A stretch of 64,000 nt of DNA from Streptomyces spiralis (lineage in GTDB: Bacteria > Actinomycetota > Actinomycetes > Streptomycetales > Streptomycetaceae), in NCBI RefSeq assembly GCF_014654675.1, contig NZ_BNBC01000007.1:78177-142176 (forward strand), written 5' to 3'. The notes beneath the pieces are model-generated. The model did not search any database. It was not told the origin of the DNA and was given only the letters and a program-made list of their open reading frames with translations. The translations under genes and the position numbers were made by a program. The stretch's first letter is position 1, and every line of letters begins with the position of its first letter. Below, piece by piece: positions 1 to 10,239 of the stretch.

Positions 1-535
1 ACCGGCCGGGGCCCGGCACACCTGCGGGTGCCGGCGACTGGGCCGGGGGGAGCGGTGTTCTGTTCTGTCCGGGAGACGAGGCGGAGTGGAACATCTGAGG
101 CACCCTAGCGTTGTCCGTGGGATTACTGGGAACCCCATGACTGGAAATGCTGACTATTCGCCGCGCCTACCCGGGATTTGACGATGTTTGTGTGACCGCG
201 GGGGTGATGACAGACACATCGCACGCGCTGTTCGCGACCCCGAACGTGACCTCAATGTCCGGATTCTTCATGACGAGTTGCGCCATGAAGACCACATCCT
301 CCAGTGATATTCGAATCACTTGCGAACACGATGTGTGGGCATGGAAACGAAGTCACTGAATTCCGGACGGAAGTGCGGCGACGGGGAGGGTCGAATTGCC
401 GTACGGCGCGCGGCGGGAGAAGGGTGCCCGCCGTGGGGTCCCTGGGATCCGTGACACGGACCTGGCCGATGATGCGTCAGGCGTCGCATACGTGAGCCGT
501 GTTGGTGGCACGATGGTTCCAGCGGGGGTGCGGGG
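1..535. other. Non-coding or unresolved left edge
   Basis: No convincing gene is visible. Short open frames here lack ribosome-binding sites and Streptomyces-type third-position GC bias, and the stretch at about 130-360 is less GC-rich than its surroundings. A TAGCGT hexamer near 110 could be a promoter element, but no target gene can be assigned. The region may be the upstream region of a gene outside the window. Confidence 0.4.
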
Positions 536-778
536 ATGGCGCCTCCGGGCCGGGAGAGCGGACCGACCGAGGGTGTGATCAGTGTGGCCATTTCACTGTC
601 AGTGGTGCTGCTGTTGGCGATCATCCTGGTGGTGTTGCTCAGAGGCGGGTCGATCAAGGCCGGGCCGGCCATCGTCGCCGTGCTCTTCGGCTTCTTCCTC
701 GCGTCCACCGGTATGGCCCCGTCGATCAATCGCTTCCTGAACTCGATAGCGGACACGATCAACTCGATCAACTTCTGA
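536..778 (+). CDS. Small two-helix membrane protein, unknown function
   Basis: The 80-residue product has two hydrophobic stretches, roughly residues 17-36 and 44-60, and a short polar tail rich in Asn and Ile. It is probably a two-pass inner membrane protein. The function is not recognised. The start is uncertain: ATG 536 has a weak G-rich site upstream, while GTG 575 would begin the protein right at the first helix (VISVAISLS) and give 67 residues. It is followed by a hairpin at 841-875 and stands alone, convergent with the tRNA-Gly gene. Confidence 0.6.
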   Translation: MAPPGRESGPTEGVISVAISLSVVLLLAIILVVLLRGGSIKAGPAIVAVLFGFFLASTGMAPSINRFLNSIADTINSINF

Positions 779-840
779 CCGAGGCGTCCCCCCGGCCCGC
801 GCCGGACCCGGACCCGACGGAGCGCCCCGGACACGACCAA

Positions 841-875
841 GGGCCAGGCGGAGAATCCATCCTCCGACCTGGCCC
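841..875. terminator. Bidirectional terminator
   Basis: Arms GGGCCAGG (841-848) and CCTGGCCC (868-875) pair perfectly, with an inner GGAG/CTCC helix. It lies between the convergent small membrane protein gene and tRNA-Gly, so it can serve both. There is no T-run, which is usual for Streptomyces. Confidence 0.65.
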
Positions 876-887
876 TGAGCCACGCAG

Positions 888-958
888 AGCGGGCGACGGG
901 AATCGAACCCGCGTAGCCAGTTTGGAAGACTGGGGCTCTACCATTGAGCTACGCCCGC
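888..958 (-). tRNA. tRNA-Gly (UCC)
   Basis: On the minus strand the 71-nt gene begins gcgggcgtagctcaatggta. The 7-bp acceptor stem GCGGGCG/CGCCCGC closes, the anticodon loop is CTTCCAA with anticodon TCC, and the T-arm contains gcgggTTCGATTcccgt. The discriminator is T and CCA is not encoded. A possible -10 on the minus strand (TACGAT, positions 1007 to 1002) lies about 43 nt upstream of the mature 5' end. Confidence 0.93.
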
Positions 959-1365
959 ACACAAGGCGCGCCGCAGGTCGACCGACCGCGGCACACCAGG
1001 CATCGTAGCGGGTCGCCCCCCACCCATGCACATTCCTTCCCCTCCCGCACCCCCGCGGAGCCGGTTCGCGACCTTGAGCACCCCCGCCGCGCCCGGCCGA
1101 AACCTCGTGCCGCTCCCTGTCCGCGGGGCACTGCCCCGTCCGGCCGTCAGTGGGCCACCCATGACCCCTGAGCCACTGGCGTCCCCCAGGGCACCGGAGA
1201 CTCCCTCGTTGCGCGCGGTACGCGCGGGTGCGGGTTTCGGCCGAAGGGGTGGGGTCGGCGTGTCGGGGCGGGGGAGGGGCCGGGCTGAGGGCGGGGGCGG
1301 CGAGGCGGGTGGTAAATGCGGCGGTCGTACTGGCTGCGGGCATGTACCCTACGTGTCGCACCAGA
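959..1365. other. Promoter region between two divergent tRNA genes
   Basis: This 407-nt gap contains no supported gene. It carries the likely minus-strand promoter of tRNA-Gly (TACGAT at 1002-1007) and the plus-strand promoter of tRNA-Pro (TACCCT at 1345-1350). Open frames crossing it run through tRNA sequence and are spurious. Confidence 0.55.
1345..1350 (+). promoter_or_regulatory. -10 element of tRNA-Pro
   Basis: TACCCT lies 15 nt before the tRNA 5' end, the expected distance for a short 5' leader removed by RNase P. The -35 is not obvious. Confidence 0.5.
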
Positions 1366-1442
1366 CGGGGTGTGGCGCAGCTTGGTAGCGCGTCCGCTTT
1401 GGGAGCGGAAGGCCGTGGGTTCAAATCCCGCCACCCCGACCA
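1366..1442 (+). tRNA. tRNA-Pro (UGG)
   Basis: The 77-nt gene begins cggggtgtggcgcagcttgg. Acceptor CGGGGTG pairs with CACCCCG at the 3' end, the anticodon loop contains TTTGGGA with anticodon TGG, the T-loop is TTCAAAT, and the 3' CCA is encoded (1440-1442). Confidence 0.95.
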
Positions 1443-1722
1443 CCCGCCGACCGGGACCACCGCCGACGGGGATCACCACAGGTCGGCGCCCTCGTCCGGC
1501 GAGCGCGTGATCCACGGGAACCACTCGCGGTCCCCACCGTGTTCCCCTGCGCGATCGCCCCGTGATCGCCTTTTGGGACGCCGACCCGCTGCGGTTACTA
1601 TGCAAGCTGCGCGCCCGTGTGTCCGGCCTCTGGGCCTACGAACTCCTCCGGGCGGCGAATCCGCCGGACCGCCTTTACGGCTCCGGCGAAACCCGAGAAG
1701 TCAGCCACAAGGAGACCGAACC

Positions 1723-3108
1723 GTGAAGAGCGCCGTGGAGACCCTGAACCCGACCCGGGTTCGGCTCACTGTCGAGGTGCCCTTCGAGGAGCTCAAGGAC
1801 AGCCTCGACGCGGCGTACAAGAAGATCAACCAGCAGGTCACGGTGAAGGGCTTCCGCAAGGGCAAGATCCCGGCCCGGGTCATCGACCAGCGGTTCGGCC
1901 GCGGTGCGGTCCTGGAGGAGGCCGTCAACGACGCGCTTCCGCGGTTCTACACCGACGCGGTCAACGAGGCCGAGCTGAACCCCCTGGGCCAGCCCGAGGT
2001 CGACATCACCGAGCTGAAGGACGGCGAGACGCTGAACTTCACCGCCGAGGTCGACATCCGCCCGACCATCGAGATCCCGGACTACTCCGGCATCGAGGTC
2101 GAGGTGGACGCCGTCGAGGTGACCGACGAGGACGTGGAGAAGGCCGTCGAGCAGCTGCGCGAGCGCTTCGCCTCCACCTCCCCGGTCGAGCGCGCCGCCG
2201 AGGACGGCGACGTCGTCACCATCGACCTGGAGGCCAAGGTCGACGGCGAGGTCCTCGAGGACGGCGTCGCCAACGGCGTCTCCTACACCATCGGCTCCGG
2301 CGAGCTGCTGGACGGCATCGACGACGCCGTGAAGGGCCTGGAGGCCGGTGGCGAGGCCACCTTCACCTCCGAGCTCAAGGGCGGCTCCGCGGCCGGCCGC
2401 GAGTCCGAGGTCACCGTCAAGGTCACCCAGGTCGCCGCCCGCGAACTGCCCGAGCTGGACGACGACTTCGCTCAGCTCGCCTCCGAGTTCGACACCCTCG
2501 AGGAGCTGAAGGCCGACAGCCGCAAGCGCCTGGAGAACATGAAGCAGTACGACCAGGCCACGCAGGCCCAGGAGCGCGTCCTGGACAAGCTGCTGGAGCT
2601 GGTCGAGGTGCCCGTCCCCGAGAAGCTGCTCGAGGACGAGATCAACACCCGTAAGCACAACCTCGAGCACCACCAGCTCGCGCAGATGGGCCTCACCCTC
2701 GACAAGTACCTGGAGCTCCAGGGCAAGACCGCCGAGGAGTTCGACGAGGAGACCCGCGAGGCCGCGGTCAAGGGCATCAAGACCCAGTTCGTGCTCGACG
2801 AGCTGGTCAACAAGGAGAAGCTCAACGTCAACCAGGAGGAGCTCACCGAGCACCTCATGCGGCGCGCCGCCTCCTCCGGCATGTCCCCCGACCAGTTCGC
2901 GCAGGCCGTCGTGCAGCAGAACCAGGTTCCGCTGCTGGTCGGCGAGGTCGCCCGCGGCAAGGCCCTGGCCGTCGTCGTCGAGGCCGCGACCGTGAAGGAC
3001 ACCAACGGCGAGATCGTCGACCTGGAGGACGAGGACGAGGCCGCCGAGGCCGCCGAGACCGTCGAGGCCGAGGCCGAGGGTGACGGCGAGGACAAGGCCG
3101 AGGCCTGA
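1723..3108 (+). CDS. tig: Trigger factor, ribosome-associated chaperone
   Basis: The 461-residue protein binds at the ribosomal exit tunnel and holds nascent chains; its middle domain is a peptidyl-prolyl isomerase. The ribosome-docking signature [12 protein letters not shown] is at residues 43-54, the PPIase domain at roughly 160-245, and the helical chaperone arms follow. The C-terminal tail is very acidic (Glu/Asp/Ala). Start GTG 1723 is chosen because AAGGAG sits at 1709-1714; the frame is open further upstream but that part runs through tRNA-Pro. A TACTAT hexamer at 1596-1601 could be its -10. It heads a block with clpP1, clpP2 and clpX but has its own terminator. Confidence 0.97.
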   Translation: MKSAVETLNPTRVRLTVEVPFEELKDSLDAAYKKINQQVTVKGFRKGKIPARVIDQRFGRGAVLEEAVNDALPRFYTDAVNEAELNPLGQPEVDITELKDGETLNFTAEVDIRPTIEIPDYSGIEVEVDAVEVTDEDVEKAVEQLRERFASTSPVERAAEDGDVVTIDLEAKVDGEVLEDGVANGVSYTIGSGELLDGIDDAVKGLEAGGEATFTSELKGGSAAGRESEVTVKVTQVAARELPELDDDFAQLASEFDTLEELKADSRKRLENMKQYDQATQAQERVLDKLLELVEVPVPEKLLEDEINTRKHNLEHHQLAQMGLTLDKYLELQGKTAEEFDEETREAAVKGIKTQFVLDELVNKEKLNVNQEELTEHLMRRAASSGMSPDQFAQAVVQQNQVPLLVGEVARGKALAVVVEAATVKDTNGEIVDLEDEDEAAEAAETVEAEAEGDGEDKAEA

Positions 3109-3155
3109 TCCGCGACCTGATCCGCGCGCGTCGTCCGCGACGCCGTACGTACGAT

Positions 3156-3184
3156 GGGCCCTGGGGAACTGCTCCCCAGGGCCC
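3156..3184 (+). terminator. Terminator after tig
   Basis: A perfect 12-bp stem, GGGCCCTGGGGA (3156-3167) with TCCCCAGGGCCC (3173-3184), and a 5-nt loop. It separates tig transcription from clpP1. Confidence 0.85.
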
Positions 3185-3225
3185 GTTGTCGTGACCGGCC
3201 ACCGCTGACCGAAGGCCCGGCGCTA

Positions 3226-3239
3226 CGCCCCCGGCGAAC
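3226..3239 (+). promoter_or_regulatory. ClgR-type operator upstream of clpP1
   Basis: The sequence is CGC-N5-GCGAAC, which on the minus strand reads GTTCGC-N5-GCG, the published core of the ClgR activator site in Streptomyces. A candidate -10, TAGGGT (3278-3283), lies 38 nt further down, so the operator would be centred near -58, a normal activator position. A leader of about 100 nt would precede the clpP1 start at 3391. Binding itself is inferred. Confidence 0.7.
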
Positions 3240-3390
3240 ACTCCCGTTACCGGGATTCCCCGAAGGGAGCCGCGCGTTAGGGTCCATGAATACGAGGGCA
3301 GGGGAGTCCCCGAAAACGGCCGGACGGCCCCACGCCCCGGCAGAACACGTGAGACGGCCCGGCGCCGTCGTAAGACGAGCAGGTGGATAC

Positions 3391-4008
3391 GTGACGAATC
3401 TGATGCCCTCCGCCGCCGGCGAGCCTTCCATCGGTGGTGGCCTCGGCGACCAGGTCTACAACCGGCTGCTCAACGAGCGGATCATCTTCCTCGGCCAGCC
3501 GGTCGACGACGACATCGCGAACAAGATCACCGCACAGCTGCTGCTCCTTGCCGCCGACCCGGACAAGGACATCTACCTGTACATCAACAGCCCCGGCGGC
3601 TCGATCACGGCCGGCATGGCGATCTACGACACCATGCAGTACATCAAGAACGACGTGGTGACCATCGCCATGGGCCTGGCGGCCTCGATGGGCCAGTTCC
3701 TGCTCAGCGCGGGCACGCCCGGCAAGCGCTTCGCGCTGCCGAACGCCGAGATCCTGATCCACCAGCCGTCCGCCGGTCTGGCCGGTTCGGCCTCGGACAT
3801 CAAGATCCACGCCGAGCGGCTGCTGCACACCAAGAAGCGGATGGCCGAGCTCACCTCCCAGCACACCGGCCAGTCGGTCGAGCAGATCACCCGTGACTCG
3901 GACCGCGACCGCTGGTTCGACGCCCACGAGGCCAAGGAGTACGGCCTCATCGACGACGTCATCACGCACGCCGCCGGCATGCCGGGCGGCGGCGGCACCG
4001 GGGCCTGA
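3391..4008 (+). CDS. clpP1: ATP-dependent Clp protease proteolytic subunit ClpP1
   Basis: Serine peptidase of the Clp complex, 205 residues. The triad is visible as Ser99 (GLAASMGQF), His124 (ILIHQP) and Asp173 (DRDRWF). It forms heptameric rings with ClpP2 and degrades proteins unfolded by ClpX or ClpC. Start GTG 3391 follows AGGTGG at a 5-nt distance; ATG 3403 is an in-frame alternative. clpP2 lies 144 nt downstream with no clear terminator between, which suggests one transcript. A ClgR-type operator lies upstream. The gene name follows the usual Streptomyces order. Confidence 0.96.
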   Translation: MTNLMPSAAGEPSIGGGLGDQVYNRLLNERIIFLGQPVDDDIANKITAQLLLLAADPDKDIYLYINSPGGSITAGMAIYDTMQYIKNDVVTIAMGLAASMGQFLLSAGTPGKRFALPNAEILIHQPSAGLAGSASDIKIHAERLLHTKKRMAELTSQHTGQSVEQITRDSDRDRWFDAHEAKEYGLIDDVITHAAGMPGGGGTGA

Positions 4009-4152
4009 GCCGCTCCCTCGGAGGGCGCCGCTCCCACCCGTGACAGGCCCTGAAGGCCTTCACGGCCCCGGACCGGCCCCGGACCTCCGGACACCTCCGT
4101 GCAGCCCAGCCAGCCCCTCAGCCGACCGCACAGCCCCTTTCCAGGAGACATC

Positions 4153-4833
4153 GTGAACGACTTCCCCGGCAGCGGCCTCTACGACCGTACGCGCGCCGAG
4201 TACACCGGCCCCACGGCCGAGTCCCGCTACGTCATCCCGCGCTTCGTGGAGCGCACCTCCCAGGGCATCCGCGAGTACGACCCGTACGCGAAGCTCTTCG
4301 AGGAGCGCGTGATCTTCCTCGGCGTCCAGATCGACGACGCCTCCGCCAACGACGTGATGGCGCAGCTGCTGTGCCTGGAGTCGATGGACCCCGACCGGGA
4401 CATCTCGGTCTACATCAACAGCCCCGGCGGCTCCTTCACGGCGCTGACGGCCATCTACGACACGATGCAGTTCGTCAAGCCGGACATCCAGACGGTGTGC
4501 ATGGGCCAGGCGGCCTCCGCCGCGGCGGTGCTGCTGGCCGCGGGTACGCCGGGCAAGCGTATGGCCCTGCCGAACGCGCGCGTGCTGATCCACCAGCCTT
4601 ACAGTGAGACCGGCCGCGGTCAGGTCTCCGACCTGGAGATCGCCGCCAACGAGATCCTGCGGATGCGCTCGCAGCTGGAGGAGATGCTGGCCAAGCACTC
4701 CAGCCAGTCGATCGAGAAGATCCGCGAGGACATCGAGCGCGACAAGATCCTCACGGCCGAGGAGGCGCTGTCGTACGGGCTGATCGACCAGATCATTTCC
4801 ACCCGGAAGATGAACAACTTGGCCGTCCGCTGA
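4153..4833 (+). CDS. clpP2: ATP-dependent Clp protease proteolytic subunit ClpP2
   Basis: Second Clp peptidase subunit, 226 residues, with a longer N-terminal extension than ClpP1. Catalytic Ser122 (MGQAASAAA), His147 (VLIHQP) and Asp197 (ERDKIL) are all present. In Streptomyces ClpP1 and ClpP2 act together. Start GTG 4153 is preceded by AGGAG at 4143-4147; the frame is open upstream from 4099 but without a ribosome site. The gene ends with the conserved-looking tail NNLAVR and is followed by a strong inverted repeat. Confidence 0.96.
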   Translation: MNDFPGSGLYDRTRAEYTGPTAESRYVIPRFVERTSQGIREYDPYAKLFEERVIFLGVQIDDASANDVMAQLLCLESMDPDRDISVYINSPGGSFTALTAIYDTMQFVKPDIQTVCMGQAASAAAVLLAAGTPGKRMALPNARVLIHQPYSETGRGQVSDLEIAANEILRMRSQLEEMLAKHSSQSIEKIREDIERDKILTAEEALSYGLIDQIISTRKMNNLAVR

Positions 4834-4859
4834 CGCGGACACCACACCCGCCCGTCGCT

Positions 4860-4896
4860 CCTTGGCACGGTCACGTCGAAGTGAACCGTGCCAAGG
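4860..4896 (+). terminator. Terminator between clpP2 and clpX
   Basis: A perfect 12-bp stem, CCTTGGCACGGT (4860-4871) with ACCGTGCCAAGG (4885-4896); an inner CAC/GTG extends it. It implies that clpX is transcribed separately from clpP1-clpP2. Confidence 0.8.
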
Positions 4897-5003
4897 GGGG
4901 CCCGAACGGGGGGCCCGGCAAGGTACCGTCGACATAAGGCAGCACCAGGAGCCGCTGGACCGCAAGGTGTCCAGGCGTCTCCCAGGCGAAGGGGAAGCAC
5001 ACC

Positions 5004-6290
<1,287 letters not shown>

Positions 6291-6304
6291 CCGCGCGAGC
6301 GACA

Positions 6305-6346
6305 CGACGAAGGGGCCCCGGTCATCTGACCGGGGCCCCTTCGTCG
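6305..6346. terminator. Strong bidirectional terminator
   Basis: An 18-19-bp perfect stem: CGACGAAGGGGCCCCGGT (6305-6322) pairs with 6329-6346 around a tetraloop atct closed by C-G. It lies between convergent clpX and the minus-strand gene at 6363. Confidence 0.92.
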
Positions 6347-6362
6347 CGGTAGGTGCCTGGCG

Positions 6363-7343
6363 TCAGGCCTTCACGCGGACTTCCTTGCGGAACTTGGCGG
6401 TGGTGTCGGCGGCGCCCGCCGGGTCGGTGGACTTGCCCGCCAGCATGTCGGCCATGTCCATCGGGATGATCATGCCGAGCGTGCTGTGGTCGCCCCAGAT
6501 GCAGACCGTCATGTTCATCGACTTCGGCTCCCCGGTGCTGCCGCCGGAGTTGTCGATCTTGGCCTGCTGGCACTTGAGGACCGCGCCGTCGAGGTCGGAC
6601 GGCGAGTACGCCTTCGGGTCGCCGACCAGGGTGACGTCATCGTCGTCGCCGCCCTTCTTGGTCTCGTCCTTCATGTGGGCGAACATCGCGTCGACCGTCT
6701 TCTCGGGGTCGTCGATGGTGCCGTAGACGCCGTTGAACTGGATCTGCTTCATGGCCAGCGGGTTGTTCTTGTCCCCGGCCTGGTACGCCGCGCCGACGTC
6801 CTTGGGGTTGTGCACGCCCCACTTCTCGGCGTCCTTCATGTCGTCCTTCGACATGGTGCCGCTCTCGCTCTTGGTCTTCTTGTACTCGGTGAGCACCGTC
6901 GCCGGAGTCGTCAGCTTGTGCGGGCCGTCGTCGGCCACCGAGCCGCCGCTGCCGCCGCCGATCAGGAAGTACGCGCCGACCGCGATCGCGGCCACGACCG
7001 CCACCGCGCCGATGATCAGACCGGTCTTCTTCTTGCCGCCGCCGGGGGCCGGGGGCTGCGGGACGGCGCCGTAGGGCGGCTGCTGGCCGTACGGGGGCGG
7101 GGGCTGCTGGCCGTACGGGGGCTGGGGCTGCTGGCCGTACGGGTTCGGCTGCGGCGGGACGCCCTGCGCGGGCTGCTGGGGGTAGCCGTAACCCGGCTGT
7201 GGTGCCGACGGCTGCTGAGGGTAGCCGTAGCCGGGCTGCGCGGGCGGCGCCTGCGGCGGCTGCTGGCCGTAGGGGCCCGGCTGGCCGTACGGTCCGGGCT
7301 GCTGGGGCTGCCCGCCGTACGGGCCCGGCTGGTTGTAGCTCAT
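6363..7343 (-). CDS. Membrane-anchored protein with Pro/Gln/Tyr-rich N-terminus
   Basis: The 326-residue product has a low-complexity cytoplasmic segment (residues 1-100) built of [14 protein letters not shown] and QPGPYG repeats, then a KKK stop and one transmembrane helix at about 108-130. An extracellular domain of about 195 residues follows, of unknown function. The architecture is common in actinobacteria. Start 7343 ([10 protein letters not shown]) is chosen because GGAGGGGAAC precedes it; the frame is open 23 codons further up without a site. It is divergent from valS. Confidence 0.85.
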   Translation of the reverse strand: MSYNQPGPYGGQPQQPGPYGQPGPYGQQPPQAPPAQPGYGYPQQPSAPQPGYGYPQQPAQGVPPQPNPYGQQPQPPYGQQPPPPYGQQPPYGAVPQPPAPGGGKKKTGLIIGAVAVVAAIAVGAYFLIGGGSGGSVADDGPHKLTTPATVLTEYKKTKSESGTMSKDDMKDAEKWGVHNPKDVGAAYQAGDKNNPLAMKQIQFNGVYGTIDDPEKTVDAMFAHMKDETKKGGDDDDVTLVGDPKAYSPSDLDGAVLKCQQAKIDNSGGSTGEPKSMNMTVCIWGDHSTLGMIIPMDMADMLAGKSTDPAGAADTTAKFRKEVRVKA

Positions 7344-7467
7344 TACTGGGTTCCCCTCCAGGTGCTTATGTGTTCCTGACATCCTGGCGCAGGGGTGCGG
7401 GAGGCAGGGCACCGGGGTGGGGACCGTTACAGAACAAATGCGGTTCGGGACGGCGTCGTGACACCTC

Positions 7468-7482
7468 TAAACTGGCCCCGTG
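7468..7482 (+). promoter_or_regulatory. Leaderless promoter of valS
   Basis: -10 TAAACT (7468-7473) ends 6 nt before GTG 7480 and no ribosome site is present, so transcription should start at the start codon. The spacer is GGCCCC, the same as at folC. Confidence 0.7.
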
Positions 7483-10104
7483 ACCGAGAACGCTCAGCAG
7501 CAGCCACCAGCGCCCGACACCGAACTGCCGACCCAGTACGCGCCGGCCGACGTAGAGGGGCCGCTGTACGAGCGCTGGGTAGAGCGCGGTTACTTCGAGG
7601 CGGACGAGAAGAGCGACAAGCCGCCGTTCACCGTCGTCATCCCGCCGCCGAACGTCACCGGCAGCCTCCACCTGGGGCACGCCTTCGAGCACACCCTCAT
7701 CGACGCCCTCACGCGCCGCAAGCGCATGCAGGGCCACGAGACGCTGTGGCAGCCCGGCATGGACCACGCCGGCATCGCCACGCAGAACGTCGTCGAGCGC
7801 GAGCTCGGCAAGGAGGGCAAGTCCCGGCACGACCTCGGCCGTGAGGCCTTCGTCGAGCGCGTCTGGCAGTGGAAGGCCGAGTCCGGTGGCCAGATCAGCG
7901 GGCAGATGCGGCGCCTAGGTGACGGCGTCGCCTGGTCGCGTGAGCGGTTCACCATGGACGAAGGCCTGTCCCAGGCCGTCCAGACCATCTTCAAGCGCCT
8001 CTACGACGACGAGCTGATCTACCGAGCCGAGCGCATCATCAACTGGTGCCCGCGCTGTCTGACGGCCATCTCGGACATCGAGGTCGAGTACCAGGACGAC
8101 GACGGCGAGCTCGTCTCGATGAAGTACGGCGAGGGGGACGACACCATCGTCGTCGCCACCACGCGTGCCGAGACCATGCTCGGTGACACCGCCGTCGCCG
8201 TTCACCCCGACGACGAGCGCTACAAGCACCTGGTCGGCAAGCTCATCAGGCTGCCGCTGACCGACCGTTCCATCCCGGTCGTCGCCGACGAGCACGTCGA
8301 CCCCGAGTTCGGCACGGGCGCCGTCAAGGTCACCCCGGCCCACGACCCGAACGACTTCGAGATCGGCCAGCGGCACGACCTGCCGTCCATCGCCGTGATG
8401 GACGAGCACGCCGTCATCACCGCGCACGGCCCCTTCCAGGGCCTGGACCGCCTGGAGGCCCGCTCCGCCATCGTCGCCGCGCTGCGCGCCGAGGGCCGGA
8501 TCGTCGCCGAGAAGCGGCCCTACGTCCACTCCGTCGGGCACTGCTCGCGCTGCAAGACCACTATCGAGCCGCGCCTGTCGATGCAGTGGTGGGTCAAGGT
8601 CGGCCCGCTGGCGAAGGCCGCCGGCGACGCGGTCCGCGAGGGCAAGGTCAAGATCCATCCGCAGGAGATGGAGAAGCGCTACTTCGACTGGGTCGACAAC
8701 CTCCACGACTGGTGCATCTCGCGGCAGTTGTGGTGGGGCCACCGGATTCCGGTGTGGTACGGCCCGAACGGTGAAGTCGTCTGCGTCGGCCCCGACGACG
8801 AGGCGCCCACCGGTGAGGGCTGGCACCAGGACACCGACGTCCTCGACACCTGGTTCTCCTCCGGTCTGTGGCCGTTCTCCACGCTGGGCTGGCCGGAGCA
8901 GACCGAGTCGCTGGCGAAGTTCTACCCGAACTCCGTCCTGGTCACCGGCTACGACATCCTCTTCTTCTGGGTCGCCCGGATGATGATGTTCGGCCTGTAC
9001 GCGATGGACGGCACCCCGCCGTTCCACACCATCGCCCTGCACGGCATGGTCCGCGACCAGTTCGGCAAGAAGATGTCGAAGTCCTTCGGCAACGCGGTCA
9101 ACCCGCTGGACTGGATGGACAAGTACGGCAGCGACGCGCTCCGGTTCACCCTGGCCCGTGGCGCCAACCCCGGCGTCGACGTGCCGATCGGCGAGGACTG
9201 GGTCCAGGGCTCGCGCAACTTCGCCAACAAGATCTGGAACGCCACGCGCTTCGCGCTGATGAACGGCGCGACGGTGGACGGGCCGCTGCCGGACCCGGCG
9301 AAGATGTCGTCGACCGACCGCTGGATCCTGTCCCGGCTGAACTCCGTCGTCGCCGAAGTCGACGCCTACTACGACGACTTCCAGTTCGCCAAGCTGTCCG
9401 ACGCGCTGTTCCACTTCGCGTGGGACGAGGTCTTCGACTGGTACGTCGAGCTGTCCAAGACGGTCTTCCAGGCGGGCGGCGAGCCGGCGGAGGTCAGCAA
9501 GCGGGTCCTCGGCGAGGTCCTGGACGTCACGCTCAAGCTGCTCCACCCGGTCGTCCCGTTCGTCACCGAGACCCTGTGGACCACGCTCACCGGCGGCGAG
9601 TCGATCGTCATCGCCGAGTGGCCGAAGGACAGTGGTTTCCGCGACGCGGACGCCGAACGCGAGATCGAGACGCTGCAGTCGCTCGTCACCGAGGTGCGCC
9701 GCTTCCGGGCCGACCAGGGGTTGCAGCCGGGGCAGCGGGTCCCGGCGCGGCTGGCCCTGGAGGGCACGGCGCTCGCGCCGCACGAGGCGGCCATCCGTCA
9801 GCTGCTGCGGCTCCAGCCGGAGGGTGACGGCTTCACCGCCACGGCGACGCTGCCGGTCGCCGGGGTCGAGGTCGCGCTGGACCTGTCCGGGGCGATCGAC
9901 GTGGCGGCGGAGCGGAAGCGGCTGGCGAAGGACCTGGCCGCCGCGGAGAAGGAGAAGGCGCAGGCCACGGGCAAGCTCGGGAACGAGGCGTTCCTCGCGA
10001 AGGCGCCTGATCACGTGGTCGAGAAGATCCGTACGCGGCTGGCGAAGGCCGAGGAGGACATCACGCGGATCGCTGCGCAGCTGGAGCGGTTGCCGCAGGC
10101 GTGA
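7480..10104 (+). CDS. valS: Valyl-tRNA synthetase
   Basis: Class I synthetase that charges tRNA-Val, 874 residues. The HIGH-type motif is in [11 protein letters not shown] at about residues 54-64 and the KMSKS motif is [10 protein letters not shown] at about 528-537. The editing domain lies between them, and a C-terminal coiled-coil arm ([16 protein letters not shown]) is intact. No T-box leader is seen; the promoter is of the leaderless type. A terminator follows at 10120-10154. Confidence 0.98.
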   Translation: MTENAQQQPPAPDTELPTQYAPADVEGPLYERWVERGYFEADEKSDKPPFTVVIPPPNVTGSLHLGHAFEHTLIDALTRRKRMQGHETLWQPGMDHAGIATQNVVERELGKEGKSRHDLGREAFVERVWQWKAESGGQISGQMRRLGDGVAWSRERFTMDEGLSQAVQTIFKRLYDDELIYRAERIINWCPRCLTAISDIEVEYQDDDGELVSMKYGEGDDTIVVATTRAETMLGDTAVAVHPDDERYKHLVGKLIRLPLTDRSIPVVADEHVDPEFGTGAVKVTPAHDPNDFEIGQRHDLPSIAVMDEHAVITAHGPFQGLDRLEARSAIVAALRAEGRIVAEKRPYVHSVGHCSRCKTTIEPRLSMQWWVKVGPLAKAAGDAVREGKVKIHPQEMEKRYFDWVDNLHDWCISRQLWWGHRIPVWYGPNGEVVCVGPDDEAPTGEGWHQDTDVLDTWFSSGLWPFSTLGWPEQTESLAKFYPNSVLVTGYDILFFWVARMMMFGLYAMDGTPPFHTIALHGMVRDQFGKKMSKSFGNAVNPLDWMDKYGSDALRFTLARGANPGVDVPIGEDWVQGSRNFANKIWNATRFALMNGATVDGPLPDPAKMSSTDRWILSRLNSVVAEVDAYYDDFQFAKLSDALFHFAWDEVFDWYVELSKTVFQAGGEPAEVSKRVLGEVLDVTLKLLHPVVPFVTETLWTTLTGGESIVIAEWPKDSGFRDADAEREIETLQSLVTEVRRFRADQGLQPGQRVPARLALEGTALAPHEAAIRQLLRLQPEGDGFTATATLPVAGVEVALDLSGAIDVAAERKRLAKDLAAAEKEKAQATGKLGNEAFLAKAPDHVVEKIRTRLAKAEEDITRIAAQLERLPQA

Positions 10105-10119
10105 GGTTCGTACGTTGCT

Positions 10120-10154
10120 GAAGGCCCCGGAGTCGGTCAGGCTCCGGGGCCTTC
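10120..10154 (+). terminator. Terminator after valS
   Basis: A 13-bp stem, GAAGGCCCCGGAG (10120-10132) with CTCCGGGGCCTTC (10142-10154), and a 9-nt loop. Confidence 0.85.
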
Positions 10155-10224
10155 GGTTGTCGTGGGTGGGTTCCCCCAGCTACGGAGGCGGCACGGCTGT
10201 CCGCGGGCTGCGCAGCCGGGTACG

Positions 10225-10239
10225 TAGACTGGCCCCGTG
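10225..10239 (+). promoter_or_regulatory. Leaderless promoter of folC
   Basis: -10 TAGACT (10225-10230) ends 6 nt before GTG 10237; the spacer GGCCCC equals that of valS. No Shine-Dalgarno sequence is present. Confidence 0.7.

Noticed and set aside
147..495. Short plus-strand frames at the left edge
   Set aside because: No ribosome sites, no third-position GC bias, no recognisable protein; frames overlap one another.
768..1605. Long minus-strand frames of about 150-230 codons around the tRNA genes
   Set aside because: They read through tRNA-Gly and the tRNA-Pro complement and give Arg/Pro-rich nonsense; caused by high GC lowering stop frequency.
1675..2853. 392-codon minus-strand frame opposite tig
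   Set aside because: Leu/Val/Gly/Asp-rich shadow of the trigger factor codons; tig is a clear family member.
7344..7479. T-box riboswitch upstream of valS
   Set aside because: The gap is short, has no T-box sequence or anticodon stem, and the promoter predicts no leader.
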